DNA of 64,000 bases from Haemonchus contortus (taxonomy: Eukaryota; Nematoda; Chromadorea; Rhabditida; Trichostrongylidae). Positions 13,853 to 25,319 of this stretch are shown piece after piece; positions within the stretch are counted from its first letter, which is position 1, and every line of letters begins with the position of its first letter. The position numbers were made by a program, and so were the translations under genes. The notes below the pieces were generated by a model, which worked only from the letters and a program-made list of their open reading frames with translations, was not told the DNA's origin and did not search any database. The DNA lies in assembly GCA_000469685.2 (NCBI GenBank), contig LS997566.1, positions 44,627,442 to 44,691,441 on the forward strand, written 5' to 3'.

Positions 13853-14501
13853 CTCCTTTGACAGTTTTGAGGCAACTAGCTAATAATAGCTATGAATCAG
13901 TAGAGTAGTAGAAGAGTCCCTGTATGGAGCAAGAAACGACTACCAACCCCAACTTTGCCGGGACGATTGAAAGGGATGCTGACCGTTTAGGAGATGGGGG
14001 GCGGGTGGGAGAACGTCCGTTGCGCGCGTTCGTTTGAAGTAGGTCACCTCGCCCACTTCGCGCGCGGCGCACCCCACTGAGGTCTCATGATGTCATTACA
14101 GTACCACCAAGTGTCAGTGGAGCAAGCGATTTGCCTTTGTCCGTGTTATCTTCTCTTTGGCTGACTGCCGTGGACCAGGCGCAAATCATTTGCCCCACTG
14201 ACAACTGCGATGTCTGTCAAGTATCGCTGGCTGACCCGCCGCATGCGACGGCTGCGGCATGACCTAGTTTCGACGGACGCGCGCAACAGAGCGCACTCGG
14301 GGCGGGTAAGCTAGAGATAAATAAATCGTTCATTGCTATTAAACAACAAGGGTGTCATTTTACCAGATGACGTTTCAAAATCCGTATTCTCATTACCGTG
14401 TCCGGTTATTCCCACATTGTTTTCTGATTGCTAGTTTTTACACATCACCATTGAAATATCAATAGGAAACCGTTTAATTCAAATGAAATGATGTTCGACA
14501 T

Positions 14502-14805
14502 GGGTGGAGACGATGTAGCAAATGGCGCACCATCACAGACGCATAGTTATAGGTTTGAATCCTGGATCGATGTCCGCGTAGGCCAACCAAGTTTATCATC
14601 ACTCCGGGGTTAATTAATTGGCAACAGATTTGTCTGAGAGGATAAAAGCACTGACCTGTACATAGGTTGTCCACCGCAATCGCAGCATAGGCCACATGAA
14701 CATTCAATACGCCACTACGATTCTGAATGGAAGGCGAATGCACAGCGCATCACTCAGACGGGGTTGATTAACGTTCGAAGACGTTATTCTTTTGTTATTC
14801 TTTAT
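14502..14805 (+). repeat. tRNA-derived SINE, copy
   Basis: Aligns by eye with the better preserved copy at 51443-51745: a tRNA-like head with box-B-like GGTTTGAATCC, then the family body (CGATGTCCGC, GGCCAACCAAG, CTCCGGGGTT, GTCTGAGAGGATAAAAGCAC, GATTCTGAATGGAAG, CAGACGGGGTTGATTAACG). Diverged in the box A region. Confidence 0.75.
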
Positions 14806-15207
14806 TATTCGAGCAATGTCCTTTCTTGTGGTAACACAGCAGGCTGTAGCCAGTACTTTTTTTTACATCGAATATACCCTTATATCCAGAAGAGGGCCCT
14901 GAAGCCGTCAGATGTGGAATCGGGTTCTGACCTTCTAATCTGCATCCTTTTAGATGGCTACTTCACCCTTTGCCTGAAGAAAGGAGTTCTGCAGTTGGGG
15001 TCCGAGCACGGTGGACTTTCGAGAGGCTTTTGTTGATGGTACATCTACGACATCTGAAATTGATATTTTACTAATTTGGAGACGGGATCTTCTCCTTTCT
15101 ACTGATTTTCCCTATAATTCCGGTGGGGATTTGTACAAGGTCTCATTTCATTAGACAATTCACTGTTTCAAAATCAGTATTTCTCCAATCATTAGCATAT
15201 TTGCTCA

Positions 15208-16437
15208 CCAGTCGGGCCGCCCAGCTAACGCCGGGCTTCCCTCCTTCTAATGGGTTCGCCCGGCTACGCCGGGCGCTCATCATGATGCGCAAATAACACT
15301 TCGGATTCTACTTTTTCTTTGAAAGCTGTACACCCTCACTATCAGCTTCAAATTGTGAGCGATTTTTTCTGTAAGCCATCTTCGCTGTGTCCGAATAGAA
15401 CATCGCATTATATCACAAAGGCGATTATTTAGAGAAAAAAGTATTCAGACACTTCATCGCGGCTGAGTCTACTATGTTAGCTACCATCAATGTTCCCAGC
15501 CAACTCCTTGTGCCTTCAAGCTTCAACGGTCTGGGTCCGAACTAACAGTATTTATTCACGCCCAGTCCTTTGGGGCGGAGTTTGGTCTTGCAACCTATCA
15601 TCAGTGCTCCTATCCTGCCTCCTGTATTCCTACTAAGTTTGACCGCTCTAGGTCCATTTTGACATATCTCTATAAGCCCTGCACCCTTGAGGAGTTATGA
15701 TTTTCCGCTCAAACCCCACTCCCCCCCCCCCCCCATTGTGCGCAGAGTCCGGTCCTGCCACCCATCATAAGTGTTTCAATCCTGCCGCCTGTATTCCTAC
15801 CAAATTTGAACGCTCCAGGTCCAATTTCAAGTTTTTCACACAAACCCCGCCCCTTGTGGGCGGAGTCCGGTCCTGCCACCCACCATAAGTGTTTCCACCC
15901 TGCCGCCTGTATTCCTACCAAATTTGAACGCTCTAGGCCCAAGTTTAAGTTTTTCACACAAACCCCGCCCCTTGTGGGCGGAGTCCGGTCCTGCCACCCA
16001 CCATAAGTGTTTCCACCCTGCCGCCTGTATTCCTACCAAATTTGAACGCTCTAGGTCCAAGTTTAAGTTTTTCACACAAACCCCGCCCCTTGTGGGCGGA
16101 GTCCGGCCCTGCCACCCACCATTAGTGTTCCCATCCTGTCCCCCTTACACCTAGCAAATTTGAACTCTCAAGGTCGACGGGAACCGGAGTTATGAATTTG
16201 CGCTCAAACATTTATTTCGCACAAACCCCGCCCCCTGTGGGCGGAGTCCGGCACTACCACTCACCATTAGTGTTCCCATCCTAGCCCCCTTACACCTACC
16301 AAATTTGAACTCTCTAGGTCGACGGGAACCGGAGTTATGAATTTCCAGTCAAACACACAACTACACACACACACACACACAGACAGACAAACCAACAGAC
16401 ACACTTAGCGCGTTATATATAGTAGGATTCTCACATT
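15208..16437 (-). mobile_element. Non-autonomous Helitron-like element, complete
   Basis: Read on the minus strand the element begins TCCTACTATATATAACGCGC, preceded by A, and ends GCCCGACTGG, followed by T. That matches Helitron rules: 5' TC..., 3' CTRR, insertion between A and T with no target duplication. Just inside the 3' end is a GC-rich hairpin (GCCCGGC-GTTA-GCTGGGC) eleven bases before the terminus, and a second perfect one (GCCCGGC-TAC-GCCGGGC) further in. Next to the 5' end is a simple CAGACA/CA tract. The interior is filled by a tandem array (see 15690-16330). No Rep/helicase is encoded, so any movement would need a partner element. Sister copies lie at 23427-23935, 39720-39943 and 42139-44006. 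Confidence 0.75.
15690..16330. repeat. GC-box minisatellite array, ~118-bp unit
   Basis: The box CAAACCCCGCCCCTTGTGGG recurs at 15841, 15959 and 16077, exactly 118 bases apart, with a diverged copy about 145 bases later near 16222 and another at the left preceded by a run of C. Each unit also holds CCTACCAAATTTGAACGCTC. The array lies inside the Helitron-like element. Open frames crossing it on both strands only reflect the periodicity. Confidence 0.9.
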
Positions 16438-16558
16438 TGTTTTCACACACTGTTTCCCTAGATCACAACCATCGGGTCCTCGGTGGTAGTAAGTTTCAGG
16501 GTCGTATCATTGTAGTTACTTCGTATTGTAGGTTGCACAGAACTTCTGGAGCCTTTAA

Positions 16559-17022
16559 AGACACGGTTCACGATAAAAAGGTTACTGAGTTCTCCCTTTA
16601 GGAATACTTAGCGCCCTCGATGGGTAGTAGAAGGGACCCTCTCACTCCCCCAATCTCGAGGGGCATAGTGCAAGCCGTGTTGTTGCCGTGATTGGCTTCC
16701 CGCCCTTCGATCGATGCCACGTCATACGAGATTTAGAGGCGGTTCAGAGCCATGTATTCGCGTCAGGATCCACCATTCAGCACGAGATCAGCTGTTTGGG
16801 TATGCTGTGTGCAATTGCAGACATTGCGTCGCATTTCCCTTAACCGCTTTTTTTCACTGTGAAACTCGTCCAGCCCCCTTTTTTACCTCTTTTTTTGGAC
16901 CTTTGTATTTCTTTTTATTCGTCGTTTTTTGCGCTTTCTTCGTTATTATCGCACTGTTCTGGAGTTGATCTGTCACTTTCCGTCAAAAAACGGGTACGTC
17001 AAAATCATCGTGAACTGTGCCT
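16559..17022. mobile_element. MITE, TTAA-type family, copy 2 with exact TTAA target duplication
   Basis: The left end is TTAA|AGACACGGTTCACGATAA and the right end is ATCGTGAACTGTGCCT|TTAA, so both the terminal inverted repeat and a four-base TTAA duplication (16555-16558, 17023-17026) are readable. No coding capacity. It ends about 245 bases before the ATG of the gene at 17267, so it forms part of that gene's 5' flank. Confidence 0.8.
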
Positions 17023-17266
17023 TTAAGGGGTGAAGAGAAGTTCTCACATCAAACAAACAACTCGCAGCTTCTCTTAGTCCTGTGGTCCTAACCAATTCAT
17101 CACTTTTTTCTGATCCTTCTGACATACGATAGAGTTTCTCTTGTCCATAGAGCTGAAATGTTTTTTCGACTTCGATTTCTCTTTCTGGTGTACCTAAAGT
17201 AACCCTTCTTTGGCCAAGCACTAAAGTAGTTCGACATCCTTAGGTTAAAAGTCGGATGGTGCAAAA

Positions 17267-20200
17267 ATGGTTCGAAGGAGCTGTATGTTATGTGGAAAAA
17301 TGTACAAGCAAGAGAAGCTGCGCTACGTATCTGTCAATAAACCGCATAATGCGATTCTCGTCACTTTGCTGATGGTATCATCGTCGGCAGACTTGAAGGA
17401 AATGAAAGCTGTCTACGAAAAAGCCATAACATCGAAGAAACATCTGTGTAATAGCCATTATATTGATGCTGTAAGTCTTTTATAGGCTGTTTAAATTTTT
17501 TTGTTTGTTTTGTTATTCGTTGAAAAGGAGGTTTACTGTGGTAGATATAGGGCGGTATTGTTGAATCAAAAGTAATAGCTGCCCAAACTCACAACTGCAG
17601 AGACGTAGTTTGTGAACATTGGGCGCGCGGTTGCAGAGCGGCGAAGGCCTTTGCGTAGGCTAGGACATCTGTAGAATTCATACAGACATGGGTACTATAA
17701 ATGCAGTTGGGTGGTTTTTACAGATCGTAGGGAATGTTGAGATAGAAAATAGATTCCCTTTTACGTGTAGACATCTTGGTTCGGCAACTTGGAGTGTGGT
17801 GCAGTAGAATCGAAATGGTCGCTTCGCGGCGGGAGCGATGTTGCGCATGAAGGAAATATAGCAGAACGAAATAGCGGCAACACAGCAAGTAAGGAATACA
17901 GGAAGAAAAGAAGCAACAGTAGAATAATGCCAAAAATAATAATCGCAGATCGATCGAGCTTTATTAAGAACGTTAGACCTGCAATAACGGGGCACTTAGT
18001 CCGCGGCTGCCGCGTGCTGCGGATCGATTGCAGAAAAACGACTAAACTGCCCTTTTCCCGGCAATTTTTGGTTTGATCTCAACGGAAGAGGGCTCTGAAC
18101 GACAAACACGACATTGTTTAGGGGATAATGGGACAGCGAGTAGACCATACCGTGGTATAGGTATGGGCTACCGCCTATGGCTTTTGGTGGGGTGCTGACG
18201 CCAGCAATAGTGCTTAATGGGTGTCTATGCGTCGGACTTACTGCGGCAGCTGGCGGCATGTTTGTCAACTAAAGGCAATGGCAGCTTTCATAGTCCGCCG
18301 GCCGGCCGGGCCGGCGTGCGTGCCAGCGGAGGCAGTGCTAGGGGGGAGGAGGGAGGCAGACAGTGTAAGGCAAACAGTCCACGCCCCTTCGAAGGTTGGT
18401 TTATCAAACCCTCGAAGGGGCGTGGACTGCTTGCCTATCTGTCTGCCTCCCTCCTCCCCTCTAGCACTGCCTCCGCCGGCACGCCGGCCGGCCGGCCGGC
18501 GGACTATGAAAGCAGCCAATGGTTCGAAGCACTCAATTGGTGATGGCACTGCTTACCCATGTGGGAAAGGTATGAGGACACCATCCAGCTGAAAAAGTGT
18601 ACGATAAAAGGAGCAGCGATTGATATCCTAAAGAGCGCTCTAAAGTTTATTGATGGTGTTTTGTTGGTAATAAATGAAATGGTTATGATTGTTACAGGCC
18701 AAATATCTGGCAGCAGAGATGGCTGCAGTTGGAACTCGATTCTCGTACTACAATGATCCAGCCGCTGTCGGGAGCACGGCCTATGTAAATGAAGCCGAGA
18801 TTCCGCTACACGTTTTGGATCTTCTCAACCTTTACATGAAAGATATCGATGTGAGTTTACACAAGGCTTTTTCGGAGATACTCAAGATCTCCATGAGAAG
18901 GGAAAGACGAAGGGGGAGTCAAGAGAAGTGGTAAACCCTAAGACTTGGCCACGTAGAACTTGAGAACATCGCTTCGCTGTTCGAGGCAGGGGTCAAAGCC
19001 AACTGAAGACCTTCAAGACCGACCATGAAATCGTAGAGAATTGAAAGCTCGTTGGTTAGGAAGGATTTGAATCCTCAAAGTTCGGTGCGACACCTCCAAC
19101 CACTGGTCAGATTGCCAAGAGGCCTCATGAAGGCGTAAGTTCTAATCTCACCTCAGAAGGCCTTGGTGTGCGGGTCTTTGCTGACCCGTATCCGGTGACG
19201 GACCTTTTGCCCATGCACTCCAGAAAAACCAAACGCCGGTCGGGAGTTCTTCGGGAGAAAAAAGATATCTGGATAGTTCGAAGATGATTTTCTGAACATG
19301 GATTCAAATGAGAATGATTTTGCCGTTTTCAGAGTGCAGTTGTCATCACGGAAAGAGACATCTGTCAATTTCTGAATGACGCCCTTCGTCGCTACTATAC
19401 ACCAGACGGATGGAGTTCAGGCAGTCAGGTCAATGAAAAGGTTGGACAAGTGTTAACCTTTTTGGAGGTCGTCAACTAGATTGAATGGAGTTTTCTAGAT
19501 GGACTGCGAGGATGGAATGAACGAGGCAGGTGTGAGTGGACTCACAGCTCAATCGGGGCAAGGATCCCTGGACACTTCCTCCACAAATCCTTTATCAACA
19601 TGTGCTCTGTTTGAAAGCAACGACTACGACAGTAAAGAAGCTGTGCAGCAGTCGTTGAAGCAAAACGAACCTGTGCGAACATTGGTGGGTCCTGGAGTGA
19701 TATATTTCTGATATCGAGATTGATTAGATCGTTAAGATGTTTGTTCCCAGATGGACGTTATGAAGCAAGAAAGTCAAGTGGGGAGTGACAGTGGTTATGG
19801 CATTCCGTTCCGGCAGCCGAAAATTGAATGTGTGGACGCTCCTGAAGAACTTAGCAGTGGGACGTCCTGCCCAGTCCTGACGGATGTGAAACCTGCAACC
19901 GAGACTTTGTTCGTGAAACAGGACCTCGATTCGTCTGATGTGATGGCGGTGAGTCGGAGTCCTTGTTGTTCAACCCAACTGACTATATATCCAGCAATTC
20001 AGATTGATCCCGAAGATCCAACACAAGACTCCCCAGGATCATCTACAGAAGCGTCTTCCATGCATGTTCCAGAACTGGACGCAACGGATCCGGCACTTCT
20101 CAAGCAGTACTTCTTGATCGAGGGTGAAATGCTGACGAAACTTTTCAAATTCTGTCCCCAGTGTGGTCAAAAATTGGCCAAAAGTCGTCTGTGTCCTGCC

Positions 20201-23065
20201 GGTACTGCGGCGGTAATGCGGTACGTCTGCTCAAGCTGTTCGCTACGATACCCACATGTGAGACGATGGGAAAGTCAGCGCCGAGCTGTGGAACATAAGA
20301 AGGAGAAGACGTACATGGGTGATCTGGAGGCCGCAGTGGCTGCTATCACGACAGGCCTTAGATATACAGTAAGCAAAGAATGGCTCTGGTTCTATGCATT
20401 TCTGGTCAGGTTCTTGGGTGATTTATTTTCAGGAATTGCAACGGTGGGCCGAACAACTGAACCTATCCTTCTTCACAAAAGCATTCTTCTGGAAGGTCTT
20501 CCAATGGACGAAGACGGCCATCGAGCAAGTCTACAATATGCATCGGAGAGATGTGATGAAGGTCGTGCAGGAGTCCTATGAGGTATTTTCCATATCTTAG
20601 CAGGCTCGTGCAATCTCCCAAAGTCCTTTGTATCAGCGTGGCGAGAGACTGTGCCTGGCAGCTAATGGAAGCGTTAGCAGAGGAGACCAGTCGTCCCTCC
20701 TTGGCAAAGCCGTCCTCAGTGATACTCGTACAAAACTTATCTTACACACAGAGTTTATTCATCGTTCTGAGTCAGGTATTGCAGTGTAAACAGTAGTACT
20801 CAGGCTTCATCAGATGCATCCATTTCAGACAAAATCAGTGGCCGAGTAGACGTGGAAGCACTGAATCGTTTACTTCAGTGGATTTCACGAGAGAGGTTGC
20901 CAGTGTATTCATTGGCTACTAATCGTAATCCAGCTCTCGCAGTACCGCTGAAAAACATGGAACCAGAACTGGGTCGTGTTCTACATCTTTATGACACATC
21001 ACTTTTGGTGAAATGGCTGGAAAATGAACTCCGAAAGGTTCGGCTTTCTCATTTGAAACTGTTCTCAGTAATTTTTTTTGAGTGAGCGCCAGTCCTGCAC
21101 ATTACTGAAGTTTAGGTTAGGCCGTTGTTAAATGTGGGGCACAAGCTCATCAAATGTTAATTACCAGATCATTTTAATGGTCTTTCAAAAAAGCATTGAG
21201 TAAGGAGTTGATTAGGGCGGAGTTGAGGTAGTGACAACTGGCACACTATCACGCATGCACGGTTCATGGATCGATTCCTCGACCGTTACTCGACCAGTCC
21301 TACGAAGTCTTCCGTCCCTAGTGGGCCGGTAATTTGGCAGGTGGTTCATCTGGGATAATTAAAATACTGATTTGTCCATCGGCTGGCCACCGCAAATCAT
21401 TGTGGAGTATATTCCACACACACTCTACACCGCCTCTACAATTCTGAATGGAAGTTGAATACGGGGGCGCATCCCTCAGACGGATTCAGTAGACGACCTA
21501 AGACTTGATCCGTTATCTGTAGATTCATTCCACCTCGGTATACTGAGGTACAAGCTAATAGTGGTGTAATCGTAACTACAAAAAAGAAAAGATTTTCCTG
21601 GACCTTCCTTTACCTCTTTTTGTCATCTGAAAAGAATATGTATATGTATATAAGTGGGTTGAATTCCCTGAATAAGTTGCACGAATATAGCGCGAGCTTT
21701 TCTTTTCTGTCTATCTTTTTTTCAAAATGTTTTTCTTTTTCTGTCTCGACAGTTAAGTGAGCGAGAAAATGGATATCTGAACAAATCAAAGACACAACCC
21801 ATGGTACTTTAACTTAGACGAGTAATGGAAGTTGTAGACCAGAAGGCGGAATCGGCGTATCTAGGTCAATGTAAAGCTCTAGAAGAAAGAAGCAAATTCT
21901 TGGATTGGACGAGTATGTGACAACAAAACTTGCATGGAATGGATTTTTGGACGAGCGGTTGATATAAGCGTTTTATTGCGTACAGCTGATTACAGTAAGT
22001 GCCTGCGTGCATCTGTATGGTATTCCGTTCTGGCAGCCAAAAATCATCCTGTCCACGGGTTTATGAGATTTCCTTGAAATTTAAGGTTTTTGTGCCTTTA
22101 CAGTGGTGCCGTAGCGCTGTCCTCGCATAGTGCTGAGCGCAGAGACTCTTAGATTGATACTGTGGCCTGTAAAGCACCACTATGAACATTCATTCTTCTC
22201 TCCTTCCCTTGATTAAAATTTTGCTATATAGGCGGCTCAGAAAGAAGGCTGCTCTTCAATTCTGCCATGGATAGAAGAAGTGAAAACGCTGCTTTGGAGT
22301 GCAGCTGAATGGTCACCCAAATTCAGCTCAGAAGTGCCACACCGATTCAATGAATGCCTAAGGCAAGTAACCGACGAACGCTACGATACGGTGGAGGGGC
22401 ACGAACCGGTTGGTATAGCTGTATAGTTGTCTATTGTGATGGCAGTTACTGAGTTGAACTGATTGTTTTAGACCAATTCCTCTGCAACCACCAGCGACAA
22501 CGCCAATGGTCACGTAGAGGCTTCTGGCGTTTCCCGGCTGAAAGATAATGCCCTGAGAAGCTTCCGAGATGTAGTGCTGAACAAACGATTCCAACGAGAT
22601 TTGGTGAAGGCCAGTCCGGCTGGTGGTGTACCTATACGTCAGCTCGAAAACGCTTTGTATAGGATTTACTGTAGGAGAGATATCAATTAGTGAGTATGCT
22701 ACATATTTTGCGGTAAAATTTCATGTCTGACAGTATTATTCGGTATTTTGATTACCCTTTTCAGTCCTCCTTTCGTATACCCGGTGTTCATGAAGATGGC
22801 TGAAATGCACCTGAATACACTGAGGCTTGCCGAGCTGAACGGGGACAGGAAGGTGGAGAAGGTAGAAGAGCGCGATGGACCACGAGGAAAGACGACTTTG
22901 ACTTTCAAAACACCTGTAGCCCACACTTGGAGAGATAGCGTCCTTCAAGAGGTTCTGACTCTCCGGACATGGATGTTGAATGACGATCTCGATGACATAG
23001 ACGACAAATCTCAAGAGCTCATTGAGGCAATTGAGGCTGAAGACGCCTACGACGATCTCGTCTGA
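17267..23065 (+). CDS. C2CH-finger protein with transposase-like (RNase-H fold) region, 12 exons
   Basis: Exons: 17267-17470, 18698-18850, 19333-19428 (or to 19440), 19499-19684, 19751-19948, 20003-20368, 20433-20582, 20601-20775, 20829-21037, 22232-22408, 22472-22689, 22765-23065; phases close to an ~810-aa product. Residues 6-64 show C-X2-C-X51-C-X2-H, the spacing of THAP-like C2CH fingers. An acidic linker follows, then a zinc ribbon (CPQC...CSSC, about residues 330-358), WESQRR, and a long region that matches, by recollection, a widespread animal transposase-derived family (helix-rich FFTKAFFWKVF; RLCLAANG; SLATNRN; VLHLYD; W/helix blocks; YPPFVYP). At the positions where that family has G-D-G and T-D-R-H, this protein has A-N-G (N473) and T-N-R-N (N541), so nuclease activity is unlikely; a DNA-binding regulator is inferred. 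The seventh and eighth exons are separated by only 18 nt with an in-frame TAG, so a pseudogene or a local assembly error is possible. LIN-15B/LIN-36-type nematode regulators are the nearest idea by domain style, unproven. AATAAA lies at 23330. Confidence 0.8.
18281..18516. mobile_element. GC-rich fold-back element in intron 1
   Basis: Two near-identical inverted arms of about 105-112 bases (18281-18393 and 18411-18516) surround a loop of less than 20 bases. The ends are GCAGCTTTCATAGTCCGCC and its reverse complement. The five bases CAATG occur directly on both sides (18276-18280 and 18517-18521), consistent with a target-site duplication. No coding capacity; overlapping open frames on both strands are products of the palindrome. 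Confidence 0.8.
19045..19125 (-). repeat. tRNA-like SINE fragment in intron (second family)
   Basis: On the minus strand CTGACCAGTGGTTGGAGG resembles a box A and GATTCAAATCC a box B (one mismatch from GGTTCAAATCC). Related heads (CTAGTGGCTGGAGG, GACTGTGGCTGGAGG) appear near 29565 and 32460. Not a functional tRNA: no closing acceptor stem was found. Confidence 0.4.
21216..21515 (+). repeat. tRNA-derived SINE, copy in intron 9 of the C2CH-finger gene
   Basis: Diverged copy of the family typified at 51443-51745: GAGGTAGTGACAACTGG head, GTCCATCGGCTGGCCACCGC, CAATTCTGAATGGAAG, ATCCCTCAGACGG. It lies in the 1.2-kb intron between 21038 and 22231 and has no visible effect on exon structure. Confidence 0.7.
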
Positions 23066-23329
23066 GAGCAGCGTTACCCGGAAGTTCAACTAGGGAGGTG
23101 GTGAGCTCCTTGATGTACTGGACGACTGAGTAGGGAGGGCGGCTATGTTTCAAAATTGCAGACCACATGGGAGCGATCCTTAAAATTGAAGCCTTCATAG
23201 GATTTTGGAGAAGATTTCGGGGAAAATTAGTATTTTTCGTATGTAAATTTTCCATGTTGTTTTTTTCGTAGCTTCCGAGGTTCAGTATTGTCCGCCATCT
23301 GTCTCAAACTGGTCAATGTTTTATTAAAT

Positions 23330-23335
23330 AATAAA
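23330..23335 (+). terminator. Polyadenylation signal AATAAA
   Basis: Canonical AATAAA 265 bases after the stop codon of the C2CH-finger gene, in an AT-rich stretch, before the next repeat begins at 23427. Confidence 0.6.
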
Positions 23336-23426
23336 TATTTGAAGAGCGTAAAGCTTGGTATTTTACTTGGAGCCTGAACGATTTGTATGCAGTAAGTGGG
23401 GTGGGAAACGTATTGATTATATCACA

Positions 23427-23935
23427 CTAGGCGGCTGCGCACGCTCTCGCCCCCGCTAGGGGCTCTAGCCATGAGAGACGGAGCCGCATGAGCTGATTTT
23501 CATTATAGACCTTTATCGGATTTATGAGTTTCCGCACAAACCCCGCCCCTTGTGGGCGGAGTCTAGTTTTACTGCCCACCTTAAGTTTCCCCATCACGGT
23601 GTCTGTACACCTACCGAGTTTGATCTTTCTAGGTCCATGAGGACAGGAGTTACGAATTTTCGCACAAACCCCGCCCCTTGTGGGCAAAGTCTGGTTTTAC
23701 TACCCACCATAAGTTTCCCCGTCGCGGTGTCTGTACTCCTACCAAGTTTGAACTTTCTAGGTCCACTGAGACAGAATTATGAATTTTCACCCAGACCCCG
23801 CCCCTTGTGGGCGGAGTTCGGCTTTGCCACCCACCATAGATGTTTCCATCCTGTCGCCTGTACTCCTACCAAGTTGCAACTTTCTAGGTCCATGGGGACA
23901 GGAGTTACGAATTTTCGCACAAACCTCGCCCCTTG
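23427..23935 (-). mobile_element. Helitron-like fragment: 3' end plus GC-box tandem units
   Basis: On the minus strand it ends GCGCAGCCGCCTAG followed by T, the CTRR|T terminus of the family, and the adjoining phrase GGGCTCTAGCCATGAG is shared with 42139-44006. The rest is four ~128-base units with the CCCCGCCCCTTGTGGG box (near 23540, 23670, 23796, 23925). The TATATATAGTA 5' terminus is missing. The fragment is flanked by a perfect 10-base direct repeat TTATATCACA (23417-23426 and 23936-23945), which Helitron insertion does not normally create. Confidence 0.65.
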
Positions 23936-23945
23936 TTATATCACA

Positions 23946-25319
23946 TGTTATTTATCGATCCGCGAATTATTGATTTCTTCTCTGGATGTGATTATTTTCT
24001 GGTGGTGACCTTTATCACCATAGCTGATGAAGCGCCCGATACCCACTTTCGATGGTACGGTTTCCTCCCACGCGCGGCGAAAAACAGTGCTAGTAGATCG
24101 TCTTTACTCTCGACGTGTCCGGAAAGTGGTCTTAGTGATGACTAAAGCATCTTGATATCTATTTAATTCCTGCATGAGTACTCGGAATAAGTTGACCTTC
24201 ATCCCGACCAAGTATTCAACCAGGAAAAGTGACGTTAGCACACCGGAAAAGCTGACTCCGCTAAAGGAGTTGAAGAATGTGATTCGGATTAGTCATCGAC
24301 AGTGTCAGTAAAAGCTCCAGTTTGAGGGATTCAGAGCCGACCAACTCTTTTCTAAACTTTGTTGAAAAGGTCTGGCAATCGAGCCGACAATCACTCATCC
24401 GGGGGAACCTAATCGCGCGTATCCCGTACTACTTCAATGATCACTACGAATTTGTCTAGAGTGGTCTGTTTACCTAATTAGGCAGATCGTGTTCGAAACT
24501 CTTGATTCCGAGTGCTCTCAACACTGGCTCGAACTCGGGAACTTTCAGGGTCATTTTCTCACAGCGTGTTGAATAGTGCTGACGAGTGTTTATTCGGTTA
24601 TGAAGAGTCATCTTTTCCGCACCTATTTTTTCACCGGCACACCTTCCTACCATCTCATTCATAGAAAAAGGGTGTGCTGGTGGAGAAATGGGTGCGAACC
24701 GGGCGTTCTTTGATTTATTCACTACTCCGTCGATCTTCTCATGTGCATTTCGAGCTGTTTGCTCCTTTCTGACTTGTTCTGAGGATTGAGTCAGTGATCA
24801 TGTTGTTTTCTCGACCTGGCTACCGTTAATGGGAGTCATTTCAGAAGTCCTCGCTCTTTTAGCGTGAAGGAAGTATCTGAGCCTGTCTGTCCTCTATGAA
24901 ATGGGCTCAGGAGGTCCTGTTGCAGACCATCCTTCCGTTCGGATTCGACCCGTCAGCAACTGCTGATGACGGGTCGATTTCAAACGCTGTCGACCTCGGC
25001 CCATCATCGGCAGTCTCTGCTGTAATCAGGAGGTTGTCAACGACACGGGAACTGTGCCTTCAACACTTTGAATGGCTGTGATCTTATGTCATCGATGGCT
25101 AGGACTGGCCTATATTACCAGGGTGATATCTTTGGTGGTTCGGCAAAGAAACCGAATCACCGACACATTTGATCTTTTCTGAATGCACGTGAAGCAGTCT
25201 GTAGCTGGCAGTTTACTTTTTTGCATATCATGATGCAGAATTCCTTGGTTTGGTCGTTCGAACGAGGATGATTCTGAAATTCTCAGATTAGAAATGCTCC
25301 AACAGATAGCGCGAATGTA
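23946..25319. other. Intergenic, no gene recognised
   Basis: No recognisable exon. A short GC hairpin (CGACCCGTC with loop, near 24948-24978) is the only structure noted. Confidence 0.4.

Noticed and set aside
15697..16154. Overlapping frames with repeated PATHHKCFHPAACIPTKFER-like peptides on both strands
   Set aside because: The 118-bp period makes the same peptide recur in shifted frames on both strands; this is a minisatellite inside a Helitron-like element.
18217..18592. Three overlapping frames of 94-123 codons rich in Ala, Arg and Pro
   Set aside because: They are products of the GC-rich palindrome in intron 1; the peptide on one strand mirrors the other.
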